A stretch of DNA of 64,000 nt from an uncultured archaeon (GTDB taxonomy: Archaea > Altiarchaeota > Altiarchaeia > IMC4 > SCGC-AAA252-I15), in the NCBI GenBank assembly GCA_902384455.1, contig CABMCB010000018.1, positions 19,008 through 83,007 on the forward strand, in the 5' to 3' direction. Positions 29,548-37,188 of the stretch are shown here, piece after piece. The notes beneath the pieces were generated by a model. The model worked only from the letters and a program-made list of their open reading frames with translations. It searched no databases and was not told the origin of the DNA. How positions within the stretch are numbered: position 1 is the stretch's first letter; each line of letters opens with the position of its first letter. The position numbers and the translations under genes are program-made.

Positions 29548-30235
29548 AATCACGGTTTCTGTTGTTATGCCGAGTTTTAACGAGGAGGAGGCTATTGGGC
29601 GGATGATTGAGAGCATCAGGGAGAACACTAAGGATTTTGAGACGGAGATTTTGCTTGTGGATTCCAGCAAGGATAGGACTCCTGAAATCGCAAGGCAGAT
29701 GGGCGCCAAAGTTATCGTCCAGCCGCCTCAGGGCCATGGAGTGGCGTTGAGGACTGCCATATCCAGTGCTTCAAACGACGTTATTATCACATCGGACTGC
29801 GACAACACTTATCCTATGGAGTACATCCCCAAACTGGTTGATTTAGCGGTTAATGAGGGGTACGACGTGGTTTCCTGCAACAGGCTGACTAAGGAATTGG
29901 GGAAGCAGATGCCTTTCACAAACAAAGTAGGGAACACCTTGTTTGCGACGTTAGTCCGAGTTCTGTATGGAGTGAAAGTTCACGACGTAAGCACCGGAAT
30001 GTTCTGCCTGCGCCGCGACGCAGTAAATAAGATGACGTGGGAAACCAACTACTCTTTCCCGTGCGAGCTGATACTAAAGTCTGCGCGCGCAGGACTCAAA
30101 CACAAGGAAATAGACATCCCGTATAGGATAAGAATCGGCGAAGTCACCCTGAACAAGTGGAGAAGCGGGAAAGCTTACATCCTGTGCATTTTCAAATATA
30201 GGTTTAATCTCCCCATTAATCCCAAGAAGCTTTAA
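29537..30235 (+). CDS. Family 2 glycosyltransferase, dolichyl-phosphate mannosyltransferase-like
   Basis: 232 residues without clear membrane helices. The GT-A fold is marked by VVMPSFNEEEAIG at the N terminus and a DxD-type motif in ITSDCDNTYPMEYI; DVSTGMFCLRRDAV is a common acceptor-side landmark. Similar proteins move a sugar from a nucleotide to a polyprenyl phosphate. Given the neighbouring pathway, transfer of heptose or mannose is plausible but unproven. The start overlaps the flavoprotein gene. Confidence 0.85.
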   Translation: MADKITVSVVMPSFNEEEAIGRMIESIRENTKDFETEILLVDSSKDRTPEIARQMGAKVIVQPPQGHGVALRTAISSASNDVIITSDCDNTYPMEYIPKLVDLAVNEGYDVVSCNRLTKELGKQMPFTNKVGNTLFATLVRVLYGVKVHDVSTGMFCLRRDAVNKMTWETNYSFPCELILKSARAGLKHKEIDIPYRIRIGEVTLNKWRSGKAYILCIFKYRFNLPINPKKL

Positions 30236-30245
30236 AGAGTATACC

Positions 30246-31190
30246 ATGAAAATCCTGGTGACTGGGGGCGCGGGTTTTGTGGGAAGCCACCTTACGGAGC
30301 ATCTGCTTAAACTGGGCCACAACGTCGTTGCAGTCGACGACCTAAGCCTGGGAACCCTTGAGAACATACGTGGATTCGAAAAAAACCCGAGGTTCACTTT
30401 CATTAAGCTAAACCTTCTTGCCAAAAAACGCACAGAAGAACTTTTCAAAAAAAACAAATTCGACTGCGTATTCCACCTGGCCGCAAACTCCGACATACAA
30501 AAAAGCAGGCTTTACCCCAGCATCGACCTCAAGAAGACTTTCATGACGACGTACAACGTGCTGGAGTGCATGAGGTCTGCGGGGGTTGAGCAAATCGTTT
30601 TCACGTCCAGCTCCGCGATATACGGGGAGACCGACCAGCGAATACACGAAGATTTAGGCCCTCTTCTGCCCACGTCCTTTTACGGGGCGGCGAAACTAAG
30701 CTCTGAAGGATTCATCAGCGCGTTCTGCGTTAACTACGGCATAAAGGCGTGGATACTCAGGTTCCCAAACGTTGTGGGAGAGCGGGCTACTCACGGCGTA
30801 GTCTACGACTTCGTCCGGAAGCTGAAGAAGAACCCGAAAGAACTTGAGATACTAGGAGACGGCAAACAGGAGAAACCCTACGCATACGTCAAAGACATCG
30901 TCGAAGGAATCATATACGCATGGAAACACTCCAACGACGACATCAACATCTTCAACCTTGGCACGCAAACCACCACCACAGTAACCAAAATAGCCCAAAC
31001 ACTCGTAACGGAAATGAACCTGAAAAACGTGAAGTTCAAGTACACCGGAGGAGACAGAGGATGGACCGGCGACGTGCCAAAATACCAATACGACCTAACC
31101 AAAATCCACAAACTAGGCTGGAAAGCCAAACATAACTCCGACCAAGCAGTACGCACCGCAATAAAAGCCATCCTCAAAAACGGAAGATAA
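30246..31190 (+). CDS. NAD-dependent nucleotide-sugar epimerase/dehydratase
   Basis: 314 residues of the extended short-chain dehydrogenase family. The N-terminal nucleotide-binding loop is VTGGAGFVGSHLTEHL, and the acidic strand end is VDDLSLG. The catalytic site reads SSSAIYG followed by YGAAK (YxxxK). Family members act on UDP- or GDP-sugars as 4-epimerases or dehydratases. Lying ten bases after a glycosyltransferase and five before the heptose genes, it may modify GDP-heptose or supply a second sugar. Confidence 0.85.
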   Translation: MKILVTGGAGFVGSHLTEHLLKLGHNVVAVDDLSLGTLENIRGFEKNPRFTFIKLNLLAKKRTEELFKKNKFDCVFHLAANSDIQKSRLYPSIDLKKTFMTTYNVLECMRSAGVEQIVFTSSSAIYGETDQRIHEDLGPLLPTSFYGAAKLSSEGFISAFCVNYGIKAWILRFPNVVGERATHGVVYDFVRKLKKNPKELEILGDGKQEKPYAYVKDIVEGIIYAWKHSNDDINIFNLGTQTTTTVTKIAQTLVTEMNLKNVKFKYTGGDRGWTGDVPKYQYDLTKIHKLGWKAKHNSDQAVRTAIKAILKNGR

Positions 31191-31195
31191 AAACA

Positions 31196-32491
31196 ATGAA
31201 GGCCGTAATACTTGCGGGAGGGAAGGGAACGCGCCTGGGGGAACTAACCCGCAACGTACCCAAGCCGATGGTTAAAATAGGCGAAAAAACCCTTCTTGAA
31301 CACAACATAAACCTCCTTACGAGGTACGGCATCAAAGACGAAATCATAATAACCACAGGCCACCTCGCAGACGCCATCGAAGACCACTTCAAAGACGGAA
31401 AAGAATACGGCGTATCAATAACTTACTACCGCGAGGAAACGCCGCTTGGGACGACAGGCGCACTCAAGGAACTTGAAGGCAAACTCACCCACGACTTTCT
31501 GGTGCTCTCAGGAGACGTCCTGACGAACATGGACCTCAAACGGCTCATCGAATACCACAAGAAGAAAAAAGCCACCGCAACCCTTGTCCTGCACCCAAAC
31601 GACCACCCCTACGACAGCGACCTTGCGGAAATCGACGACGAAGGCAGAATCACCGCATTCATACCCAAACCCCACGACGACGGCAGACTCCACAAGAACC
31701 TCGTGAACGCAGGACTCTACGTTCTGTCGCCCAACGCGCTTGGGCATATTCACCGCGGTAAAGGCGACTTTGGGAAAGACCTATTCCCCCGCCTAATCAA
31801 AACCGAACCAATATACGGCTACGTCACCACCGAATACATTAAGGACGCCGGAACGCCACAACGCCTTGAAGAAGTCACTGCGGCGTACGTAAGCGGAAAA
31901 TCCGAGCGACGAAACCTGGAGCACAAGCAGAAGGCGATTTTCCTGGATCGAGACGGCGTAATCAACAAGGAAATAAACCTGCTCCACCGCAAAGAAGACT
32001 TTGAGCTTCTGCCCGGCTCGGCCGAAGCAATAAAGAAAATCAACCAATCAGACTACCTCGCCATCGTGGCGACTAACCAGCCGGTTGTGGCCAGAAACCT
32101 GTGCAGCATCGAGGACGTGAAGGGGATACACATGAAGATGGAGACGCTTCTTGGGGAAAAAGGCGCCTACGTTGACGCCGTATATTTCTGCCCGCACCAC
32201 CCCGACAAAGGATACCCGGAAGAGAACCCGGCATACAAGATTGAGTGCTCATGCAGGAAGCCTAAGACCGGGATGATTGACGAAGCGGTTGCGGCATACA
32301 ACATAGACCGCCATGAGTCATACATCATAGGAGACTCCCAACGCGACGTTCAATGCGGGAAAAACGCGGGACTCACCGCAATAGGCATAAGAAACGCGTC
32401 ATCAAGCCAACCCGTCAAAGAAGCGGACCACGTCTTCGAAAGCCTTAATGACGCCGTAGACTTCATCCTCGACAAAAAAAAACAAAGCTAA
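31196..32491 (+). CDS. Fused heptose-1-phosphate guanylyltransferase (HddC) and heptose bisphosphatase (GmhB)
   Basis: 431 residues in two domains. Residues 1-240 are a sugar-phosphate nucleotidyltransferase (LAGGKGTRLGELTRNVPKPM, then LSGDVLTNMD), resembling HddC. Residues 248-431 are a HAD phosphatase of the GmhB type: IFLDRDGVINKE, VATNQPVVARN, a zinc loop CPHHPDKG...CSCRKPK, and IGDSQRDVQCGKNAG. GmhB removes the 7-phosphate before HddC makes GDP-heptose, so the fusion joins consecutive steps. Specificity for GDP and heptose is inferred from the neighbouring hddA and gmhA genes; a mannose-type enzyme is the alternative. Confidence 0.85.
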   Translation: MKAVILAGGKGTRLGELTRNVPKPMVKIGEKTLLEHNINLLTRYGIKDEIIITTGHLADAIEDHFKDGKEYGVSITYYREETPLGTTGALKELEGKLTHDFLVLSGDVLTNMDLKRLIEYHKKKKATATLVLHPNDHPYDSDLAEIDDEGRITAFIPKPHDDGRLHKNLVNAGLYVLSPNALGHIHRGKGDFGKDLFPRLIKTEPIYGYVTTEYIKDAGTPQRLEEVTAAYVSGKSERRNLEHKQKAIFLDRDGVINKEINLLHRKEDFELLPGSAEAIKKINQSDYLAIVATNQPVVARNLCSIEDVKGIHMKMETLLGEKGAYVDAVYFCPHHPDKGYPEENPAYKIECSCRKPKTGMIDEAVAAYNIDRHESYIIGDSQRDVQCGKNAGLTAIGIRNASSSQPVKEADHVFESLNDAVDFILDKKKQS

Positions 32492-32526
32492 GCTGATATA
32501 AACAGAAAACAAATAGACGACCGCCA

Positions 32527-33516
32527 ATGATAATCACAAAAACGCCCTTCCGCGTCAGCTTCGTCGGAGGAGGCTCCGACGTAAAAGAATTCTACGAACA
32601 AAGCCCCGGAGCGGTACTATCCACCACCATAAACAAATACATGTACATAAGCTCCCACCGCTTCTTCGACGTAGACAAAATACGAGTCAAATACTCCAAA
32701 ACAGAAACCGCATCAAACGTAAACGAAATAGAACACCCCATAGTACGAGAAGTACTCAAAAAATTCAAGATAGAAGGCGCAATAGAAATAAGCTCAAACG
32801 CCGACGTACCCGCAGGAACAGGACTCGGCTCATCCTCATCATTCACCGTAGGCCTGCTGCACAACCTATACGCACGCCAAGGCAAACACACCACAAAAGA
32901 AAAACTCGCAGAAGAAGCATGCGACATAGAAATAAGCCGCCTAAAGGAACCAATCGGCAAACAAGACCAGTACGCCGCCGCCTTCGGCGGACTCAACGTC
33001 CTCACATTCAGCCCGACCGGCAAAGTCGCAGTCGAACCCATCCACTTAAAAAAAGACACGTTCGAAGAGCTCCAGAAAAACCTCCTCATGTTCTACACCG
33101 GCGACCAAAGAAAAACTTCCGCCATACTTGAAGAGCAAAAGAAGAACATGCAGTCCGAAGACAAAGTAGAAACGCTCAAGAAAATGGTGGCGCTCGTAGG
33201 GGAACTCAGAAACGCACTATACAACGGAGACCTCAACGAATTCGGACAACTACTCAACCAAAACTGGACGCTAAAACAAAAACTCGCCTCCAAAATAACC
33301 AACCCACAAATAAACGCCCACTACGAAAAAGCCCTCAAAAACGGCGCACTAGGCGGAAAACTACTGGGAGCAGGCGGAGGAGGATTCTTACTCTTCTACT
33401 GCGAAGAAGGAAAACAAGACAAACTAAGAAACGCCCTCACCCCACTAAGAGAACTCACATTCAAATTCGACACAGAAGGAAGCAAAGTAATCTACGTAGG
33501 TGACGAATATGACTGA
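32527..33516 (+). CDS. hddA: D-glycero-D-manno-heptose 7-phosphate kinase, GHMP family
   Basis: 329 residues. GHMP kinase motifs are present: ITKTPFRVSFVGGGSDVKEF at the N terminus, the ATP loop PAGTGLGSSSSFTVGLLH, and the C-terminal GGKLLGAGGGGFLLFYC. Length and the opening sequence match HddA, which phosphorylates heptose 7-phosphate at C1. The fused GmhB/HddC gene lies 35 bases upstream, and gmhA overlaps its end. Codons here are strongly biased to A and C. Confidence 0.88.
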   Translation: MIITKTPFRVSFVGGGSDVKEFYEQSPGAVLSTTINKYMYISSHRFFDVDKIRVKYSKTETASNVNEIEHPIVREVLKKFKIEGAIEISSNADVPAGTGLGSSSSFTVGLLHNLYARQGKHTTKEKLAEEACDIEISRLKEPIGKQDQYAAAFGGLNVLTFSPTGKVAVEPIHLKKDTFEELQKNLLMFYTGDQRKTSAILEEQKKNMQSEDKVETLKKMVALVGELRNALYNGDLNEFGQLLNQNWTLKQKLASKITNPQINAHYEKALKNGALGGKLLGAGGGGFLLFYCEEGKQDKLRNALTPLRELTFKFDTEGSKVIYVGDEYD

Positions 33517-34087
33517 CCCAGAAAAAGAAGCAGACAAATACCTCAAAAAAGTAGCCGACACCATAAACAAAATCGACCGCAAAAAAATAGCCCAACTAAC
33601 AGACCTAATGCTCACAACATACCAAAAAAACGGCACAATCTACATATTCGGAAACGGCGGCTCAGCAGCAAACGCAAGCCACATGACAGGCGACATAATC
33701 AAAGACTACTCATACGGCCGAAAAAAACGGTTCAAAGCCATCTGCTTAAGCGACAACACCCCCGCTTTGATGGCTTACGCCAACGACGTCTCGTATGAGG
33801 ACGTGTTCGTGGAGCAGCTTAAGAATTTTCTGGATAAAGACGACTTGGTGATAGGCATCTCAGGCAGCGGAAACAGCATGAACGTCGTAAAGGCGCTGCT
33901 TTACGCCAAAGAGAAAGGGGCGAAAACAGTGGCCTTCTGCGGGTTTGACGGCGGAAAAATAAGGGGAATCGCAGACCTCGCCCTGCACGCTGAAATCAAT
34001 GACATGGAAGTGTCTGAGGACGTGCACCTAGCCCTCGCCCACTGCGCAAAGCGAATTATCTCAAAGAAAATTCCGCCGGAAAAATAA
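33500..34087 (+). CDS. gmhA: Phosphoheptose isomerase, SIS-domain
   Basis: 195 residues (GTG 33500, or 192 from ATG 33509). The SIS fold shows IFGNGGSAANASHMTGD and GISGSGNSMNV. GmhA converts sedoheptulose 7-phosphate to D-glycero-D-manno-heptose 7-phosphate, the first step of the pathway. The His of the metal site appears retained (SHMTGD), but the usual following Glu seems to be Asp, and the C-terminal site reads EDVHLALAH. Activity is likely but these changes deserve checking. It overlaps hddA by 8-17 bases. Confidence 0.85.
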   Translation: MTNMTDPEKEADKYLKKVADTINKIDRKKIAQLTDLMLTTYQKNGTIYIFGNGGSAANASHMTGDIIKDYSYGRKKRFKAICLSDNTPALMAYANDVSYEDVFVEQLKNFLDKDDLVIGISGSGNSMNVVKALLYAKEKGAKTVAFCGFDGGKIRGIADLALHAEINDMEVSEDVHLALAHCAKRIISKKIPPEK

Positions 34088-34102
34088 CTCCTTCCAGTCC
34101 GA

Positions 34103-35014
34103 CTAACTTTGTAGGTACACCCACTTGAGCACGTCAGTTGACGTGACAATGCCCAGAACATTCTCTTCCTCCACTACGGGAAACCCGCCGAAACCTGTCT
34201 CGTGAATCAAACGCGGCACAACAGACAAATCATCGTCAGGACTAACCGTAACAGGCTCAGACATGACCTCGCTGACGCGCGTAGACAAATTCTCCTCCGC
34301 GTTCACTCCCCTGAAATTACCCTTCTCAAGAAACTTCAGGACGTCAAAGACCGTCACAATGCCCGTCAGACGGCACTCCTGGATAACAGGAAGCCGCCTT
34401 AAACCATTTCTCACCATAACGCGGCTGACGTCAGACAACATCATTCCGGGAGTGGCCTCAATCAGCTTTGTGTTCATCACATCACCTACGGTAACGCCAA
34501 AGTCCTCGCCGGAAGGCAAAATGTCGCGCTCAGTCACAATCGCCTCAACCCTCATGCTCTCAACGCTGTCAACCACAGGCAAACAACTGGTATGCTTAGT
34601 GACAATAAAACGGATGACGTCCGAAACAGACTCCTTCCTCGTGACAAAACTCGCCTCAGACATAATCTTAGTAATAGGCGCATTAATCGCAGAAAGAAAA
34701 TTCCCCCTATAATCCTCCTCAATAATCCTATACTTAGGCCCACCACCCAAGAAATCCAAAATACTAATCGCAGTAACAAGACCCAAAAGACGATTAGTAC
34801 CCGCATCAGTAACAGGCAACCGCCTAAAATCATGCTGACGCATAAGACGCGCAGACTCCAAAACAGACGAAGTAGGCCTTACCGAAACAACCTTCGTCTC
34901 GGCAACCTTCAGCACGTCGCTCTCCTTAATGTGCTTGTGGTGCGCTTTGGCCTCGTGAGCCCCCCGGTCAACCTTGCTCCTGTTGTCTGAAAAAGACGTT
35001 GGATTAGACTTCAT
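34103..35014 (-). CDS. Four-CBS-domain protein
   Basis: 303 residues from ATG 35014, made of four CBS modules in two pairs. Recurrent segments include LMRQHDFRRLPVTDAG, HTSCLPVVDS, GLRRLPVIQECRLTGIVTVFDVL and TGFGGFPVVEEENVLGIVTSTDVL. CBS pairs bind adenine nucleotides and act as energy or ligand sensors. No catalytic domain is attached, so it probably regulates a partner protein. A frame extending to 35062 uses TTG and would overlap the upstream aldolase gene; the ATG is preferred. Confidence 0.85.
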   Translation of the reverse strand: MKSNPTSFSDNRSKVDRGAHEAKAHHKHIKESDVLKVAETKVVSVRPTSSVLESARLMRQHDFRRLPVTDAGTNRLLGLVTAISILDFLGGGPKYRIIEEDYRGNFLSAINAPITKIMSEASFVTRKESVSDVIRFIVTKHTSCLPVVDSVESMRVEAIVTERDILPSGEDFGVTVGDVMNTKLIEATPGMMLSDVSRVMVRNGLRRLPVIQECRLTGIVTVFDVLKFLEKGNFRGVNAEENLSTRVSEVMSEPVTVSPDDDLSVVPRLIHETGFGGFPVVEEENVLGIVTSTDVLKWVYLQS

Positions 35015-35034
35015 TTTGAAAATGAAAACACCCC

Positions 35035-35796
35035 TTACTTCTTGCTGTGAACCAACTCGCAAAGCTTGCGAGTCATCGCTGTCACATCATCAGCCTGAAA
35101 CACGTTCCTGCCAATGCTAACGCCGGCAGCACCGGAATCCATAGCATCGCGAATCATCTGGAACAAAGCCTCGTCGCTGTCCACCTTAGGACCCCCCGCA
35201 ATCACCACGGGAGCAGGACAACCCTCGACAACCTCCCTAAACGACTTCTTGTCGCCAGTATAAGGGCACTTAATGATGTCAGCGCCCAACTCAGCGCCCA
35301 AACGAGCCACATGCTTAACATACTTCACGTCAGTCTCACTCTTAACGTTGCGGCCGCGCGGGTACATCATTGCGATAAGAGGCATGCCGTATTCAGCGCA
35401 GTCCTCAGCAACCCTCCCCAAATCAAAGAGCATCTGGCTTTCGTTGTCTGCGCCAACGTTAATGTGAACGCTCACAGCGTCAGCCCCAAGCCGAACAGCC
35501 TCCTTGACGGTGCTCGCTAAAACCTTAGTGTTAGGGTCAGGACCGATGCTAGAACCAGCCGAAAGATGAATGATAAGACCAATGTCGTGGCCGTAGCCGC
35601 GGTGCCCATACTGCACCATGCCCTTATGCACTAGGACGGCATTAGCGCCCCCCTCCGCTATCTTGTTGATTGTCGCCGGAAGGTCCTCAAGACCCCTGAT
35701 GGGGCCGACTGTTACTCCGTGGTCCAAAGGCACAATAACGGTTTTCCCGCTCTTGCGGTCGATTATGCGCTCAAGGCGGACTTTCTTGCCAATCAT
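35035..35796 (-). CDS. Archaeal class I aldolase family (fructose-bisphosphate aldolase or ADH synthase)
   Basis: 253 residues from ATG 35796, which has GGGGGTG 8-9 bases before it. The barrel begins [23 protein letters not shown], and the Schiff-base lysine is in [11 protein letters not shown]. The DhnA family includes archaeal fructose-bisphosphate aldolase and 2-amino-3,7-dideoxy-D-threo-hept-6-ulosonate synthase (aromatic amino acid route); the closeness of the sequence to the latter group suggests that role, but sequence alone does not settle it. The CBS protein gene follows. Confidence 0.8.
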   Translation of the reverse strand: MIGKKVRLERIIDRKSGKTVIVPLDHGVTVGPIRGLEDLPATINKIAEGGANAVLVHKGMVQYGHRGYGHDIGLIIHLSAGSSIGPDPNTKVLASTVKEAVRLGADAVSVHINVGADNESQMLFDLGRVAEDCAEYGMPLIAMMYPRGRNVKSETDVKYVKHVARLGAELGADIIKCPYTGDKKSFREVVEGCPAPVVIAGGPKVDSDEALFQMIRDAMDSGAAGVSIGRNVFQADDVTAMTRKLCELVHSKK

Positions 35797-35819
35797 ACTT
35801 AAACACCCCCGCTGGGAGG

Positions 35820-35830
35820 TTAATATTATC
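35820..35830 (-). promoter_or_regulatory. Promoter of the aldolase-CBS pair
   Basis: An AT-rich run (TAATATTATCA on the plus strand; TGATAATATTA on the minus) lies about 25-30 bases before ATG 35796. It is a reasonable TATA element for the minus-strand pair. Confidence 0.35.
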
Positions 35831-35947
35831 AAACCACGCCCTTAAAACCCGCTTTAGAGGCATATGCGGCATTTCTACCGGCAGCAAAAAACAAAACACA
35901 AAAATCCGCTAAAAACGCCGTATACACCGGGTTTTACGTTCTTTTAA

Positions 35948-35978
35948 CGCCGTTTTCCTTAAAAACGGCGGTTTTATA
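35948..35978 (+). promoter_or_regulatory. Inverted repeat plus TATA box upstream of the H1-like gene
   Basis: A perfect inverted repeat CGCCGTTTT/AAAACGGCG (35948-35956 with 35962-35970, five-base spacer) sits directly upstream of the TATA-like TTTTATA at 35972-35978. The start ATG is at 35999, fitting a leaderless transcript. The repeat occupies the TFB-recognition side of the promoter and may be an operator. A related AAAACGCCG half occurs near 35911-35919. The remaining sequence from 35833 to 35947 shows nothing else I can name. Confidence 0.5.
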
Positions 35979-35998
35979 GGAATGCTCCAAATACCTTA

Positions 35999-36550
35999 AT
36001 GGTGGTTGGTGTGAAGAAAACGAAAAAGATTCAGAAGACTTCTCGCTCCTTGGGAAAAAAACCATCCGCTAAAAGCACCCCAACGAAGCCCACCAAACCC
36101 CCGGCCAAGCCGAAAAAGACGACTGCCCCAAAGAAACCAGTAAAAAAGGCCAAGTCAGCCGTCAAAAAGCCAATAAAGGCGGCGCCTAAAAAACAGTCTC
36201 CACCAAAGAGGGCAGCACCAACAAAGGCTGCCGCACCAAAAACCGCTGCGCCTAAAACAACGTACGGCGGGCCATCTACGCTTTCAGTGCCTATCACTCA
36301 CCCGTCTGACGTAGTGGTGATGGGCGAAGTCGTAACCCCCGCCAGCATCAAATCCTTGACTAAGGAGGCTAAACGTAAGATGCGGTTCACCATAGACGAC
36401 GTCAACATAGTCGACATCATACCCCATCAGGATCCAAACAATCTCTTCGTCAAGATTGCCGTAATAGACCGAGTCCAAGAAGAGGCCGTCAAAATGTTCC
36501 CTAAATCGGCAGTTAGGCGTCTGAACAAGATAACCTTGGAAATCCGTTGA
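35999..36550 (+). CDS. Lysine/proline/alanine-rich histone H1-like protein with extra C-terminal domain
   Basis: 183 residues. Residues 1-90 are almost entirely Lys, Pro, Ala, Thr and Ser (for example KKAKSAVKKPIKAAPKK), like histone H1 tails and bacterial H1-like proteins. Residues about 100-183 form a folded domain (VVVMGEVVTPASIKSL, then IDDVNIVDIIPHQDPNN) that I do not recognise. I infer a DNA- or RNA-binding protein whose tail neutralises phosphate charge. The promoter suggests a leaderless message. It is a single gene with no obvious operon partner. Confidence 0.7.
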   Translation: MVVGVKKTKKIQKTSRSLGKKPSAKSTPTKPTKPPAKPKKTTAPKKPVKKAKSAVKKPIKAAPKKQSPPKRAAPTKAAAPKTAAPKTTYGGPSTLSVPITHPSDVVVMGEVVTPASIKSLTKEAKRKMRFTIDDVNIVDIIPHQDPNNLFVKIAVIDRVQEEAVKMFPKSAVRRLNKITLEIR

Positions 36551-36572
36551 TTGACGTAAAGAGCGCTTATTT

Positions 36573-36580
36573 GTTTATAT
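36573..36580 (+). promoter_or_regulatory. TATA-like box of candidate RNA gene
   Basis: TTTATATG lies in the intergenic region about 25 bases before the predicted 5' end of the structured segment at 36603. No protein frame starts at the expected distance. Confidence 0.4.
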
Positions 36581-36602
36581 GGCGGCTGCTCCTAAGGGGA
36601 TT

Positions 36603-36751
36603 ATGAGGGGGCTCCGCTCGCTCACAACATAAAAACTCTCTGTCCGCGACCTTCCGCCGAGTCAAACTGTGACGTCGGGAGGCGGGGCGGACGGATTAAT
36701 AATCAAATAAACGACGACCCCCTCACCAATCTCCTTTTTGCAGTTTTTTGG
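36603..36751 (+). ncRNA. Candidate structured RNA, about 130-150 bases
   Basis: No protein gene occupies 36551-36753. The segment has a TATA-like box at the right distance upstream (36573-36580). Its ends can pair perfectly (TGAGGGGG at 36604-36611 with CCCCCTCA at 36718-36725). An internal stem GTCCGC/GCGGAC (36642-36647 with 36687-36692) encloses CCGCC/GGCGG and a small GTCA/TGAC hairpin. Two T runs follow (CTTTTTG and GTTTTTTGG, 36734-36751), as at archaeal terminators. I cannot match it to tRNA, SRP RNA, RNase P or a clear guide RNA. A long 3' structure for the minus-strand atpK message is the alternative. Confidence 0.45.
36734..36751 (+). terminator. T-run terminator after candidate RNA
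   Basis: Two closely spaced T runs end just before the stop codon of atpK on the opposite strand. Runs of T in the coding strand stop archaeal polymerase, so this is a plausible end for a plus-strand transcript coming from the H1-like gene or the candidate RNA. Confidence 0.45.
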
Positions 36752-36753
36752 GG

Positions 36754-36972
36754 TTATTGGAATAGAATCATCAGGGAGACTACGAGTCCGTATATTGCTA
36801 TGGCTTCTGCTAGGGCGACAAATAGTAGGACTTTTCCGCTTGTTTCGGGTTTTTCTTTTACTGCGTTTGCGGCTGCGGATCCTGTGGCTGCTATTGCGTA
36901 GGCTGATGCCATGGCGGCCATTCCTATTGCGAGTGCGGCGCATATTTCCTTGCCTACGTCTATTGAGACCAT
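36754..36972 (-). CDS. atpK: A-type ATP synthase subunit K (c-ring proteolipid)
   Basis: 72 residues in two membrane helices, a normal single-hairpin proteolipid. Helix one is Ala/Gly-rich (LAIGMAAMASAYAIAATGSAAA) and helix two carries the ion-binding carboxylate in LFVALAEAIAIYGLVVSLM. It forms the rotating ring of the synthase. The ion ligand set seen (a Glu with few extra polar residues) does not let me decide between H+ and Na+. The gene lies 35 kb from subunits H and C and follows a 44-residue membrane protein after two bases. Confidence 0.9.
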   Translation of the reverse strand: MVSIDVGKEICAALAIGMAAMASAYAIAATGSAAANAVKEKPETSGKVLLFVALAEAIAIYGLVVSLMILFQ

Positions 36973-36974
36973 GC

Positions 36975-37109
36975 TTATTTTGCTCTGTTTTTGATTTGTT
37001 TTGGGCGGGATTCTAGTTTGTCGTGGAAGTTGTATATGGTGCGGGTTATGCCTGCCCATATGGCGAATCCGAAAAAGGCGATTAGTCCCAGTGCGAGTAT
37101 GCTTGCCAT
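36975..37109 (-). CDS. 44-residue single-helix membrane protein upstream of atpK
   Basis: A short frame from ATG 37109 encodes MASILALGLIAFFGFAIWAG and a basic tail ending KQIKNRAK. It has one hydrophobic helix (about residues 3-22) followed by a charged region. It has its own promoter signals and ends two bases before the atpK start, so the two are cotranscribed. I do not recognise it; the position suggests a small accessory or stabilising part of the ATP synthase membrane sector. Its size makes it easy to miss. Confidence 0.6.
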   Translation of the reverse strand: MASILALGLIAFFGFAIWAGITRTIYNFHDKLESRPKQIKNRAK

Positions 37110-37138
37110 TATAGTCTTTATAGTTCTCTCATATTGTG

Positions 37139-37160
37139 TTTATAAATAGTTTATATATAA
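37139..37160. promoter_or_regulatory. Divergent promoter region between atpK unit and PhoU-domain gene
   Basis: The region 37110-37188 is very AT-rich. On the minus strand TTTATAAA at 37146-37139 lies about 30 bases before ATG 37109. On the plus strand TTTATATATAA at 37150-37160 lies about 30 bases before ATG 37189. The two promoters are back to back. Confidence 0.5.
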
Positions 37161-37188
37161 GTTATGTAGAATATTTATTGTATATAGA

